From Agelas oroides (lineage: Eukaryota; Porifera; Demospongiae; Agelasida; Agelasidae): a DNA stretch of 64,000 nt. Every line of letters starts with the position of its first letter. Position 1 is the first letter of the stretch. Below the pieces are notes generated by a model that was not told the origin of the DNA, searched no databases, and was given only the letters and a program-made list of their open reading frames with translations. The DNA lies in assembly GCA_949130485.1 (NCBI GenBank), contig OX422186.1, forward strand, positions 7,502,792-7,566,791, written 5' to 3'. Made by a program: the position numbers and the translations under genes. Positions 1 to 11,888 of this stretch are shown one piece after another.

Positions 1-187
1 GGCCTCTGTACTGCAAGCGACGAATGCTGTAGAAGAAAGTTAACAACAAAATTCCTGCTACACTTTTAGTTGGGCTGAGGGATTTTGTATTGAACCTAAA
101 CCTGTTACCTGAAGTCTGAGGTGTACTCCTGTGGTTTATCCATTGTGGTAAAACTTGATAACTATTGTGATGCGTATCTTCACACAG

Positions 188-3100
188 AGTGTGTCATGGG
201 ATGATGGCTTCCTGTATGATGCTGCCGTTATTCCTTCCATTGAGATCAGTAAGTGTTACCTGATGTCAGTCGAGTCTGTATCTGAAGTTGTGTCATGATA
301 CCATACAAGTTCAACTCTTGCTGACTCTTGCAACATCTGGCATAGTGTGACATCACCGGGCAATATCTAGTGCTAATTGCGCTGATAATGGCAGAATGCA
401 AAGCTGATTATTCCAAAAATCAATACAACAAAATTATGTGCTATAAAACTCAGTGTACTGTTCTGTCAAGTTAAGCTTAGAGGTACTACTGCAACATTTG
501 ATCTTGGAACAGCACTAACTACAAAGTACCGCGCGCTTCCTACAGTACGGTCCAGAGTTTGACCAAGACATACGGGTTTAGTTGTAGCTACATGTGCAAC
601 TAGTAAGAGAGCAATGTATCCGGCATACAGTCTGCGTGGATGGGCAATAACAAACCTCTTGGCAATAACCTATACATGTTAGTCTGCATGTCACAAGACA
701 TCAGTCTGTATCTGAGCGTTAGTCTGCATGTCACAAGACATCAGTCTGTATCTGAGCGTTAGTCTGCATGTCACAAGACATCAGTCTGTATCTGAGCGTT
801 AGTCTGCATGTCACAAGACATCAGTCTGTATCAGAGCGTTAGTCTGCATGTCACAAGACATCAGTCTGTATCAGAGCGTTAGTCTGCATGTCACAAGACA
901 TCGGTCTGTATCTGAGCGTTAGTCTGCATGTCACAAGACATCGGTCTGTATCTGAGCGTTAGTCTGCATGTCACAAGACATCGGTCTGTATCAGAGTGTG
1001 TCACAAGACATCAGTCTGTATCAGAGTGTGTCACAAGACATTGGTCTGTATCTGAGTGTGTCACAAGACATTGGTCTGTATCTGAGCATTAGTCTGCATG
1101 TCACAAGACATTGGTCTGTATCTGAGCGTTAGTCTGCATGTCACAAGACATTGGTCTGTATCTGAGCGTTAGTCTGCATGTCACAAGACATTGGTCTGTA
1201 TCTGAGCGTTAGTCTGCATGTCACAAGACATCAGTCTGTATCAGAGTGTGTCACAAGACATCAGTCTGTATCTGAGTGTGTTACCAGACATCGGTCTGTA
1301 TCTGAGTGTGTTACCAGACATCGGTCTGTATCTGAGTGTGTTACCAGACATCGGTCTGTATCTGAGTGTGTTACCAGTATCTGAGTGTGTTACCAGACAT
1401 CGGTCTGTATCTGAGTGTGTCACAAGACATCGGTCTGTATCTGAGTGTGTTACCAGACATTAGTCTGTATCTGAGTGTGTCACAAGACATCGGTCTGTAT
1501 CTGAGTGTGTCACAAGACATCGGTCTGTATCTGAGTGTGTCACAAGACATCGGTCTGTATCTGAGTGTGTTACCAGACATCGGTCTGTATCTGAGTGTGT
1601 TACCAGACATTGGTCTGTATCTGAGTGTGTTACCAGACATCAGTCTGTATCTGAGTGTGTTACCAGACATCAGTCTGTATCTGAGTGTGTCACAAGACAT
1701 TGGTCTGTATCTGAGTGTGTTACCAGACATCGGTCTGTATCTGAGTGTGTTACCAGACATCACGTACTGTTGTTGTCTTGTGTAGAGTCATCTGTGGAGA
1801 AAGCTATAACAAGACTTACCAGGGACTCCAGAACCAATCAACAAAGGTACAGATGAAAACCCAGGGTGGTGTTAATGCTGAACACCTTTGTAGTACCAAT
1901 GCCCAGGCCCCTACCCAACTTTCCGGTGTAGTACCAATCCCCAGGCCCCTACCCAGCTTTCCAGTGCTGCAAGTAATAGAAAGCTAGTTGGGGGCCAAAA
2001 TGAGACTATAAAGAAGGGCTGGTAAAACCGGTCATGTGCAGTGATTTTACTAAACGTAACATACTCTTACAATCAGTGATAATGCCTGGCTTGGGAATGG
2101 GGCTAAGTGAACTTATTGCAGCTTGCTGGCTCACAGAGCTTCTTAGTTTAAGCTAGAGAAACTATTTGAAGTCTCCCACAAGACCTACCCGGTGTTTGTA
2201 GCTAGCTACTCTATGACTCCAGATACAGATAGCAGTGGCAGGGCTATCTCGCAGGATGGGAATTACATGTACATGTGCCGTGTAGGGGGAATATACAAAG
2301 CGTCTTCATCTCCAGTCAATAAAAGTTTTTGTTTTTCCAGACTATGTTTTACCAACTCCCATGTCACCTTGGGGGAGATGCTAGCCTTGTTCCCAAGCCT
2401 GATTGAAAATTAAGTTTTGAACCAATTTAGGGTATGTGTTACTTCTGTGGGATATTCATAACTCTTTCATAGCCTATTAACTTGGCTATGAATGCCATCA
2501 AAACCTAGCCTCGTTCCCAGGCCTCCCCCGTTTTTTGTTCTTTGGTCAGTAACCGTTTTTTTGTTCTTCGGTTTGCGTTCAGTATAATACTGAATCAGAT
2601 TATACTGAATGCAAACCGAAAGACAAAAAAAGGTTACTGAATGCAAACCGAAAGACAAAAAAAGGTTACTGAATGCAAACCAAAGAACAAAAAAAGGTTA
2701 CTGAACGCAAACCGAAAGACAAAAAAAGGTTACTGAACGCAAACCAAAGAACAAAAAACGGGGGAGGCCTGGGAACGAGGCTAATCAAAACCCATAGGTG
2801 AACCACACAGTTCTGCAGTATAAAATAGACAAAGTGGCTAGACAAAAATAACTTGGAAATAGTGGAAATCAGTGAGAATAACAATTTTTGGAAGGCCAAT
2901 GAGGCCTACATAATTCATATTAATCCCAGACTATTGTGTTACAATGCAACATCTCGTGTAACCTCCTTGTATTGTAGTGGGATGACCACTCACAGTGAAG
3001 GTTAGGGTGATTATCACGTATCGATTGTGTGTATGGTTGAAGTACAACCTGCCTGGCGAATTGTTATGATTGAACATGTCGGTTTCAAAGATTACCATCG

Positions 3101-3641
3101 ATAGAAAGACAGGCTAAAACCGACTACAATACAACACCAAGTACCGGGGGTATTTTTTTTTGTAGAACTAAAAAGCAGCGAAGCAAAGTAGTATGTGTGA
3201 CAAAAGATCTAATAACATACTTAGTAGCCATCATTCTTGTTCTCATTAACTGACCAATGAGCTCCTAGACCCTCCATGAGTCTCACTAATGGAGGAAGAA
3301 AAACCTGTTACCATGGTGATGACTCCAAAAATAGTCATGTTTGGTGTTTGTGTGAATGTATTAAGTGTCAGCACTATGACCCAAACATTATTAGACATTA
3401 GACTCCATACCACAGAGTCCAGCAAATGTATAAGTATGGGAAGTCACTGCTATTGTTATATGTTGTGTATGTACAGTGCTCCTCAGTCAGTGGGTTCTTT
3501 GAGGAGGGACTTTATTGACCAATCGGAGGTGGTTGTGGAGTCATGTGACAGTCTTGTGACCCAAGAACACTTCTCTAGCCTGGAGGAGAGCTGTCCGGCT
3601 CCACATAACATCATTGCACAACCTCCTACTCAAGTCATCAG

Positions 3642-3676
<35 letters not shown>

Positions 3677-6600
3677 TGTGTGTGTGTGTGTGCTCTTATA
3701 GTACATGTTAAACCATGAACATGGCTACAAGTAACCCAGATGGCAGCTAACTGCAGTTACACTCCATTCTGCGCCAACCCACAGATTTGTCAAGTCATGG
3801 AGAACTGTACCTCAAGACTTTGTCACCCTCTCACTTTCCACCATCAATCTGGGGTCTGGGGAGGTGAAGGGATGGCTGTTTCAGCATCTTCCTCAGGACC
3901 ATGTGTACAGGTATCACAGCCCCCCGCCCCCCCTCCCCCCCTAGACATTATCTTGAAGCTGTGAGGAAAAGCCTTTGTAATTGTAAGACAGAATCCAGGG
4001 GAGATCTGGGAATGAGGCTAGGGACGCCTTTGTCCTACCTTAACGACTTGTCAAAGTTTACCAAGCATAAGTGGATTGCCTCAATACTTATTGCATGTAG
4101 CCTTTGAAATGGTGTGATTTCCATTGGGGACAGACAAACTTGCCTTATGCCCTGCAGTCCCTCTGACCGTCTGTCTTTGTCAGTAAGGCAGAAGGATTAT
4201 AATGGCTGCTATAGCAATTTCCCAGAGCTGCACGTGTAAGAGAAGAAGTAACACCATGACACTCTTGATATGATTGTTCTGGACACACACTGGAGTGCTT
4301 TATTCCTTCATCCTCTCTTGACCATCCTCCATCCACTCCCTCTCTGCCTCCCTCTCTCTCCACCTTCTCTCCCTTCCTCTCCCTCCCTTCTCCCTCTACC
4401 CTCCATCCCTCTCTCTACATCTTTCTCCATTCCTCCCTCCCATCTCTTCGCCTTTCTTCCTCCTCTATTTCCTTTCTCTCCTTCCCCCCTCCCCTTCTTC
4501 TTTCCCCTTACAGCACTGCAGTTGGTGGTGAAATCCAGGTAGTAGAGATAATCATGAAATGGTTGACTCCCAGACAAGACAGGGACCTGCTCACCCCTAA
4601 TGCTCTTATGAACGCACTCAGACCTCTCCTTAGACTAAGTAAGTTACTTTAAATCAATTCCAACACTCTCACCACCTTATGCAATGCATGTTACTTCAGA
4701 GGCAGTAAGCACTTACGTACTTTCTCTCCCACTCTGCCCTCCCCCTCCCTCTTCGTCTATGTTCCCCAGAGACGAGAGCATTTGTTCTGAAGCTGTGGAA
4801 GTTTCTGCACATTAGGGCGCTGCAGAGGGAGCACGACATCCGAGACAGTGTCGTGGAGGTTCTTACTCCCCTCCCACTGGGCCAGCTTAGTGGGAGAGAA
4901 CCCAGCATTGTGGAGAGAATTAAGGTAATTTTACTAGCTGCATTGCAGGGAGGATCAAAATAGAAGCATTTTTTTTTCTCGATAGATTAAGGAGAGAGAC
5001 TAGTCTTGCTGTGATGGTTTTCACAGAAGGACAGGGGTGGGACATTTTCAGAAAAGTAAGACTAATATAGCTTACATGTAGTGAAGTACATTTTGCTACC
5101 AAGCGTTGGTTTGCACATGGTAATATAGCTTACAGGATTTTCAGACAATAGGAAATTAAGGACAAGATATCAGTGCAGCTTATAGTGACTGAAACACATC
5201 TTGCACTGTGGGTGACACATCTTGCACTGTGGGTGACACTCTGTAACATTGAGGCTTGTCCCTTTAGCAGGAATATATGATTTACACTGATATTTGTACT
5301 ACGAATTGATATCAGACATACATGTATACTGGAAAGTCATGAATGTACATGTAGCTCCCGACCTTTCTAATGATACCATGTACCTTTGAAAGCAGTTTGA
5401 CATCCTGTCAACGGCATATACCAGCAGTGAAAGTGTATAGTGTGTGGGTAGTAGCCAGCTATACACTGAGTGCAGGTACTGGGCTCTGAACATACACAGC
5501 ATGAACATGTACACAGTGCACACCAGAGCACATACTGTGCAAGTGTACAAGATTATGCATGAACAATCAGTGAACCACATCTCCCTGAAAAACAGGCGGG
5601 TGTAGATGTTGTGCAAAGTCACCCACTGTGCAGGACACGTTTTGACCAAAAACCAAGCCTCATCAGCTGTGCTGGGGTGACCAGGAGATGGGGACTGCCA
5701 TTTCATACACAAATGTAGTCAGGCAGCTGGCCTTATCCATATGGCAGGTAGACGCTCCTCGAACAGGCATGTAGTGTCTGGTCATGTAGCTGTCCTTCAA
5801 AGATCATTGCTACGATACGACCAATCATGTGTTGTCAATGTGCATACGCGTGTGTGCATATGCATGCAGACGCACCAGAGATATATACCGACTAATAGCA
5901 ATCAGATGAGTCGGACATCATATGATTGAGGCATAGATGCATCCCACATGCATCCATCTTAAATAAACATGTTTTTAGTACAAGTAAAATACGAGGAAAG
6001 TACAAGCAGTGTACAAGCAAAATTACTTCCAAACCCACAAGTGTTTCAGTCAAGGCAGGAGTATAAATGTTCAGCATCTTCTAGCAGAGTCATCAGTATG
6101 TGTGTGTGGCCTGCCCATCTCGCTGGCCATTTGCACTGAACTTGGGTGCTTTCGCTGCACCGAATTTTTGGAGAGGGAGGCCACGTGTGCTCCCTACAGA
6201 CATACAAAATGAAGGTGCAATATGTAGTGTCCTCATAAGGAACCATCTGTTGAAGCATGCTTGGATGGAACTGCTTATAGCTGTTTCAAACTGCATGTAG
6301 TTAAGCCTCACCAACACAGTGTTTCACCACAAGCTGACCATGTACCAGTAGTTCAGCAACCATAGAATTACACAAGAAGACGTCTGGGAGAGGTGGGGGA
6401 TACTAGCCTGTGATGAGAATTAGACCATACCATACTCACGCATTGCGCAAACGCATATATCTCCACAGGAAGGAAATGAGCACCTGACAGTGAAATGAGC
6501 CTAACAGCAAGGCGCAGTCACTGTGTGCTTTAATTAGAGTTATGCACTAACCATGTGCAAACCAACACTTAATAGCGAATATGCGCTTAGTAGCAAAATG

Positions 6601-9600
6601 TGCTTCACTACAATCATGTGAGTACGGTACAATACACCATACAGTATCATGATTGTCTTCTTTTATTTGTAATACCAGTATCTCCAAACTGTGTTCCTTG
6701 TTCTACTCTGGCGTCATAGTGTTTTAAATCTCTAACCCCATGCATGGCTACTAAGTGTGTCACGTCGCGAACTTGCAAGTTCCAATACCATAAGCACCAG
6801 ATATTTGTAGTATGGTGTCTATAGTCTCCTTATATGGAAGGGATCATATTAGAGGTAGGGGTGTTGTGGGCTTGTGAGGCAGGATGTGAAGCAATGGGCT
6901 TTATATCAACAATATCCAAGGAAGGGGTTCTCATTACCCTTGTTCCCAAATGAGGCTAGACTCATTACATGCAGACAGACAGACGCTTCTTCACTTGATA
7001 ATGATTACTCTCTGTTTGTTGGGTCACAGGGTTTGGCAGAACAGCAGCAGCAGACCAGTGAAGATGACTCCGTCCTCCCTCTTCCCATGGACCATGTCCG
7101 CTACACCCTGTCCACTGAAGAAAGGAGGATGATATACGATTACGTTGTAGAGGTTAGCAACAATGGAACTGTTCTAGTTGACTGACCCAAACTAACTCTG
7201 CTTTCAGCATACTGGAAGCGATATGCATATGCACTGGACGCAAGGGTCTGGAAAGAAAATCACAGTAGATTCATCTGTATTTTAACTGCTTTGTAGTCTA
7301 AATGACCATCCTGACATCGGAGCTACTGTTTGACGCTCCCTTTTGGAACTGACCCCATTTAGATGGCCCACACACTGCCCATGATCAAGGTGTACATCTC
7401 ACTAATGGGGTTTTTCTAGAGCACCACAAGGCTAATGTTTATCTAATATCTGGTCTGTGTAGACCCAGGGACCAGAAGGCATAAGATGTTCTCCACCTGA
7501 ATTTAGCCAGGTACAATTTTATAGCTAGCATCACTTATACAGGTGAACTAAAGAATCTCTGCTAGGTATATGGCGTGAACCATTTGTAGCAGAAAAATAG
7601 CTCACCGTTGTATCATCATCAAAATTAAGTCTATTGCAATACTCTGGTATTCCCACATCAATGTCTCGTTCCCACATCAATGTCTCGTTCCCATATCAAT
7701 GTCTCGTTCCCATACCATTTTGATTTCAGCTCTTACAAAATTTGTAAAAGTCATACTGTGTTCTTTCAACTCTAACAGGTGGCTGGTGAGACAAAGAGTA
7801 GCAAAGTAGACAATTTGGACGTGTGTGATGAAATGGGAGCAAAGAGTGAGTGAAACGCAAAGACCATCCATAGATCAGCAATTGTCATTTCCATCATCCA
7901 TCATTCATGAACAGTTACCAAACAATAAATATTGCTGGAGCTACAATGCAACGTAGTCCTCCCAGGTGCTTGTCCTTACTGTAACCATTAACCCTTAAGT
8001 CATGTAACCACTAAGGCTAAACCACACCCCAAGATGCTCGAGTGTAGTGCTGCAGATTTACCTTAACTAGAAAGCTCTAGAGGATTTTCATAATACATTG
8101 ACTTAAGTATATAACACAAGAGTGCATAAGAACGGGCAGCTAGAGTAAGAGCGTGTAACTACATAAAATTCAAAACCGGGCGGGATTTACCGTGAGCACT
8201 AAAAATAGTAACACGTATGCGCAGCTGTGCGTAGACATAAGGCATTGTTGTTAAGCACATGACTAAGTACAGTTCAATAATTTTGCCCGGACTACGGGCT
8301 TCTATTGGAGTTACACGCTCTTACTCTAGCCACCCGTTCTTATGCGCTCTTGGTAACATACATACTTCACCCAAGCCTAACAGTTGCCACTTTAGCTTAA
8401 AACCAGAAGTGGGAAACGAGACTTGTTGTATCCTCTCTTCTGCATGCACACAGAAAGTGAAAGAGATGGTGGGGGAGAGGGTGGTCAAGACCAGAAGAAC
8501 TATCTTGAGATGCTGAAGGAAGAGAGGGACTACAAGAGAAGGAGGCAGACGTATCGGGCAAAGAATGTCCACATCACCAGACGAACCCCAGTTCAGGTAG
8601 CTATGCACTGTTGGTAATGAAATTAACAATCCCTGAGATACTGCACTTTAAATGCTGACATGCAAGCGAAATGCTTGTTGGGACGGTCATATACTCATCC
8701 CCTTTTAAGTTACCTAGGTAGAATTCCAGGTGTATTATTAAGTAAGCCATTGTATCCTGACCTACAATGAACATGAGCATGGGTGCAGCCTGAGGTAGAA
8801 TGACAGTGCAGTTTTAAACATGGGTACTTCCTCATGGTGGTGAACTCATGAACTTCAATTATGAATATTATCACTGGCATAATAAGTGAATTCATTGTAT
8901 GTCAATTGTTGTCCTTGTATGGTCGTGTTACTATTTTAAGCAGTGACACGTCTAGGGATAGTTCTGAATGGAAACTAATGACCTGCTCCAGCTGAACTGT
9001 CACTGGGATATTGTTTACCTGTATACACTTACCATGCCTATGTACTCAGGTACATGTAACACACCTATTAATATTCAGGGAAGTCAAGCTAATAAGAGGA
9101 GCTGTTTTAATGTTCTGTAAACAAATAAACTTAGCAATGCAGTGTCTACTGGTGAGTCCCTTATCATTGAGGGCCTATTCATTTTGTAAGAATGTTTTTT
9201 CCCAGGCTCTAAGCAACAGAAAGCTGGGCAGGGCCTGGGAACAAGGCTAAGAATGGTCTACCACTGAAATTCAAAGAAGTTCTACACACAAGACATGCAA
9301 GCCTTCATAGTGGTTGGCTATATTCAACTACACACAAGACATGCAAGCCTTCATAGTGGTTGGCTATATTCAACTACACACAAGACATGCAAGCCTTCAT
9401 AGTGGTTGGCTATATTCAACTACACACAAGACATGCAAGCCTTCATAGTGGTTGGCTATATTCAACTACACACAAGACATGCAAGCCTTCATGGTGGTTG
9501 GCTATATTCAAACTGAAAGAACATCAATTGGGGGCTAACCAGGCTCATACTGAAGATGTATAGTTGTTTATGAACCAATAACAAACTACAAGATCTTAAA

Positions 9601-10183
9601 TTGCTTATATGGCATTTCCCCTTTCAAGATCCTTCGTGATATGATTGAAGCAAGAATGGAGGAAATCCAGGCTACCAATCAGCAGCTTGGAGTCACATGT
9701 GAAGGACCTGATGCACAAGAGTCTGCAGCTGATGGAATGACTGACCCAGTTTCTCCACCTGGAAAGATTAGGGAAAGAGAACCTTCCCCTCATTACAGTA
9801 GGAACCATAGGAACAGGACAAGATCAAGAAGTCAGGACAGATGCTCAAGGTATCGTCACAGAGATGGAGACAGAAGATCTGCAACTCCTAGAAAGTCTAG
9901 AAAGAGGTCCAAAAGTCCCAAGCATGGAAAGAAAGAGAAGAAACATAGAAGACATAGACACTATTCTAAATCTTATTCAAAATCTAGAAGCAGAAGTAGA
10001 GAAAGACATAGCCGAAAAAGATCAAGATCACATCCTCGTTCCAGAGGAAAGCATAAACATAGGTCAAGATCTCATTCTGATTCCAGAGGCAGAGAGAAGC
10101 ATAGACACAAGTCAAGATCTCCAAGTAGATCACATTCAAGTAGCAAAAGTCAGGAGAAGAGGAAGCAGAGTACTGACACTTAG
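188..10183 (+). CDS. SNRNP48: U11/U12 small nuclear ribonucleoprotein 48 kDa protein (5' end outside window)
   Basis: Minor-spliceosome protein of the U11/U12 di-snRNP, which in other animals and plants helps recognise the 5' splice site of U12-type introns in the nucleus. Core exons with GT-AG borders and matching phases: 188-248, 1786-1846, 7059-7152, 7779-7845, 8454-8596, 9629-10183. Family signatures are FLYDAAVIPSIEI (human ...FFYENVKIPSI), the block RDYKRRRQTYRAKNVHITRR (almost identical in human), and ILRDMIEARMEEIQ. The last exon continues into about 130 residues rich in RS/SR and KHRS, much longer than the human tail, and stops at 10181-10183. A poly(A) signal AATAAA lies at 10483-10488. 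The CHHC zinc-finger exons should lie before position 1. Exon 3 has two acceptors, at 7029/7030 and 7058/7059; the latter joins directly to exon 2 in frame. The gene runs tail-to-tail with the RBR ligase. Family assignment is firm; the exact isoform is inferred. Confidence 0.9.
669..1770. repeat. Minisatellite, 40-bp units passing into 30-bp units
   Basis: In the SNRNP48 intron between 248 and 1786. The first half repeats a 40-bp unit containing TCACAAGACATCAGTCTGTA. The second half lacks the 10-bp AGTCTGCATG part and repeats a 30-bp unit with GTGTGTCACAAGACAT or GTGTGTTACCAGACAT. Open frames on both strands here are repeat translations, not genes. Confidence 0.95.
2506..2783. mobile_element. 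Foldback element, TAGCCTCG...CGAGGCTA ends, 9-bp target duplication
   Basis: Terminal inverted repeats of about 35 bp (TAGCCTCGTTCCCAGGCC...) enclose tandem copies of a 29-bp unit (GTTACTGAAYGCAAACCRAA). The flanks 2497-2505 and 2784-2792 are the identical 9-mer ATCAAAACC, which I read as the target-site duplication. No coding capacity; non-autonomous. Confidence 0.8.
3477..4924 (+). CDS. Four phase-linked exons of unknown protein inside the SNRNP48 intron
   Basis: Exons 3477-3641, 3785-3910, 4514-4638 and 4770-4924 each have AG/GT borders. Their phases fit one another (2-2-2-1-0), giving about 190 residues without a stop. The protein is mostly helical and leucine/tryptophan-rich, with segments such as FVKSWRTVPQDFVTLSLSTI, EIIMKWLTPRQDRDLL and TRAFVLKLWKFLHIRALQ. 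I do not recognise the family. The cassette starts in the phase left by SNRNP48 exon 2 (1846) and ends in the phase needed by the 7030 acceptor, so it may be an internal insertion or alternative cassette of SNRNP48. Alternatively it is a fragment of a nested gene whose other exons I cannot see. Pyrimidine-rich DNA precedes the third and fourth exons, and a GT microsatellite begins at the donor of the first. Confidence 0.6.
3641..3692 (+). repeat. GT microsatellite starting at an exon donor site
   Basis: About 25 GT dinucleotides with one interruption, beginning exactly at the 5' splice site of the exon ending at 3641. Confidence 0.85.
4315..4512 (+). repeat. Long CT-rich tract before the 4514 acceptor
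   Basis: About 200 bp almost entirely C and T (CTCC, CTTC motifs) ending in TTACAG|. It acts as, or grew out of, the polypyrimidine tract of the exon at 4514. Confidence 0.8.
5560..5690 (-). mobile_element. Dispersed repeat with degraded hammerhead-like core
   Basis: On the minus strand the order is CTGATGA (5666-5660), a short stem, then CAAAACGTGTC. Next comes a body matching the copies at 13399 and 48598 (TGCACAACATCTA..., GGGAGATGTGGTTC). The core GAAA is mutated to CAAA. Confidence 0.6.
8117..8352. mobile_element. TIR element, family copy 1
   Basis: Imperfect terminal inverted repeats of about 43 bp (CAAGAGTGCATAAGAACGGG... and its complement ending in GCGCTCTTG). The interior has no coding capacity. 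A second copy of the same family lies at 50594-50845. It sits in the SNRNP48 intron between 7845 and 8454. Confidence 0.8.
9284..9511. repeat. 46-bp minisatellite, five copies
   Basis: Near-perfect units containing AAGACATGCAAGCCTTCATA, inside the last SNRNP48 intron. The near identity points to recent expansion. Confidence 0.95.
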
Positions 10184-10482
10184 TGGACCTCGGATTATTA
10201 CATCCTTCAGGAATGTATGCTTGCCAGTGCATGCATGTGTATTTGTTAGCCAGCCATGTATATAATAATGAGTTTGATAAAGATTAATATTACCTGCTGT
10301 AGAGATACAAGTGAAATAAGCTGAAATTTTATCAAAGAACAGAACAATGAGAACACAAATAGTGAATAATCTGTGTGAACTACACACTAATTTTGATTCC
10401 AGAGCAAGCTGGTATTGACACTTATACACAACCACATGTACATACTGTTATGTATGACAGGTGAGCCTGCACCTGCAAAGTA

Positions 10483-10488
10483 AATAAA
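10483..10488 (+). terminator. Poly(A) signal of SNRNP48
   Basis: AATAAA 300 nt after the SNRNP48 stop codon and only 33 nt before the end of the convergent RBR coding region, so the two 3' UTRs probably overlap. Confidence 0.6.
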
Positions 10489-10520
10489 AGAGTCTGAATC
10501 TTTCTAGTAAGATGAGAAAT

Positions 10521-11816
10521 TTAATGGTGACGACGACGGCGATTTCTGTGTGTATTTTTGTGGTACTTGTAAAGCTTGTAGCCTCCGTAGATTGGAAGAG
10601 CAACAGCACCAACTGTAACAACAATCACAACACCAGCAACAAACAGAAAAGGGTATCCTGCTAGCATGGCAGTTTTTGCTCCAAAGTAACCACCACGAAC
10701 AGCCTTCCTCTTCAGTGGTTGTTTTCCATTTTTGTAGTTGTACTTGCAGCCCAGGATGCTAGTACGAGTGTAGTGGTCCCCTAGTCCTGGTATCTCGATG
10801 AATCGTTCCCCACACTTGTAGCAAAAGTGGGTGTCACAGCGATTGCAGGTCATGTGGTCACAACCTGTGGATCTCTGAATATACACTCTGCATGTGGGAC
10901 ACTTTTGGCAGTTGGCGACTCCAGTGTTTGATCGTTCCTTTGTCCACTTGTGGAACTGCTCATTACCCTTCTGGTAATTCTTGCAAGAAAGTCCTTCATG
11001 CCACGGGGATTGGCATGCAAAGCACCACTCCTGGTCACATTGAACACACTTGATTCTTACATCAACCTCTTTTCGCTTTCTTCGTTTTGGCAGGTCATGC
11101 TCAGTGATTAAGCAACAGTTGGGACAGGTCTTCTTTTTTCCATCACCTTCTGCCTCAATCCTTAATCTCTCGTACTTTTCTTTCATATCTCCACTTAACA
11201 ATCCTAGGACCTCCTGTCGCTTCACAGCTTTGTTGCATTCTGGGTTAGGACACTCAACGTGAATGATGCCCACATTCAGCTTTGCTTGCACTGTACTGCG
11301 CATACAATCCCTACAGATTCGTTTGTTGCAGCACATGCGTCTTCCGCTTAGGCCGTAAGTCGATCCCGAGGAGTCGTAACATACAATGCAGGCTACGTCT
11401 TCAAATTCTGCGTTGTATATTCCATACGGATGTTCGGGGTCAAATATATCGCTCTCGCTTCTTCCACTAAGATCGTACCCGTAATCCGAGCCCACATCGT
11501 AACTTCCATTGTCAGGATCGAACACACCGCTCCGCCGATCGCTTTCCAGTGAAACAAATATCAAGCCTCGCGAATACAAAGGGATTGGTGGAACAGGAGG
11601 TGGGGTAGGGATGCGTGATCCTCGAGGCGACGGGTGCTCTGACGAAGAAAATTCCTCACTAAATTCGTCGTCTGACAAATCGCAGCCCGGCATATCGTCG
11701 CACACAGACCAATGTCCGGAATCGCTGTCCTTTGCAATCGGCAGAGTCTTCAAGGGCAGTTGTTTTGGCAGTGGCGGCGCTGGGGGGATCAGAGGCGGAG
11801 AGGGAACTACTTCCAT
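10521..11816 (-). CDS. RBR-type E3 ubiquitin ligase with C-terminal membrane anchor (RNF19/RNF217-like)
   Basis: Single-exon gene of 431 residues from the first in-frame ATG (11816-11814). The reading frame stays open upstream to about 11888 but has no earlier ATG. The N-terminal ~140 residues are proline-rich then acidic/Ser-rich and low in complexity. RING1 begins at about residue 145 (ACIVCYD, then CCNKRICRDC and CPNPEC). An IBR follows (CPNCCLITEH, CVQCDQEWCFAC), then RING2 (CPTCRVYIQRSTGCDHMTC, FCYKCG). By analogy with parkin and HOIP, the Cys of STGCDHM is the expected catalytic cysteine that forms the ubiquitin thioester. A single hydrophobic segment (PFLFVAGVVIVVTVGAVALP) near the C terminus, followed by a basic end, predicts membrane anchoring with the RBR in the cytosol. 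RNF19 proteins carry two such segments, so this is closer to an RNF217-like layout. Lack of introns is unusual next to its intron-rich neighbours and could reflect an old retrocopy. Confidence 0.88.
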   Translation of the reverse strand: MEVVPSPPLIPPAPPLPKQLPLKTLPIAKDSDSGHWSVCDDMPGCDLSDDEFSEEFSSSEHPSPRGSRIPTPPPVPPIPLYSRGLIFVSLESDRRSGVFDPDNGSYDVGSDYGYDLSGRSESDIFDPEHPYGIYNAEFEDVACIVCYDSSGSTYGLSGRRMCCNKRICRDCMRSTVQAKLNVGIIHVECPNPECNKAVKRQEVLGLLSGDMKEKYERLRIEAEGDGKKKTCPNCCLITEHDLPKRRKRKEVDVRIKCVQCDQEWCFACQSPWHEGLSCKNYQKGNEQFHKWTKERSNTGVANCQKCPTCRVYIQRSTGCDHMTCNRCDTHFCYKCGERFIEIPGLGDHYTRTSILGCKYNYKNGKQPLKRKAVRGGYFGAKTAMLAGYPFLFVAGVVIVVTVGAVALPIYGGYKLYKYHKNTHRNRRRRHH

Positions 11817-11888
11817 CTTGTTGAAGTCTTGGATCGCTATTGGTATTGGACCAATATCGTGCACAATCTCAAGGGCCAGCTGGTTTTA

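Noticed and set aside
669-1770. CRISPR-like regular direct repeats
   Set aside because: Units are contiguous with no unique spacers, and the host is a eukaryote; it is a minisatellite.
1178-1785. Repetitive ORFs on both strands (SVSECVTRH-like)
   Set aside because: They are translations of the 30/40-bp minisatellite in a SNRNP48 intron.
4270-4577. ORFs of 89-90 residues on both strands
   Set aside because: They arise from the CT-rich tract; low-complexity Ser/Pro/Leu or Glu/Arg/Gly sequence overlapping a real exon border.
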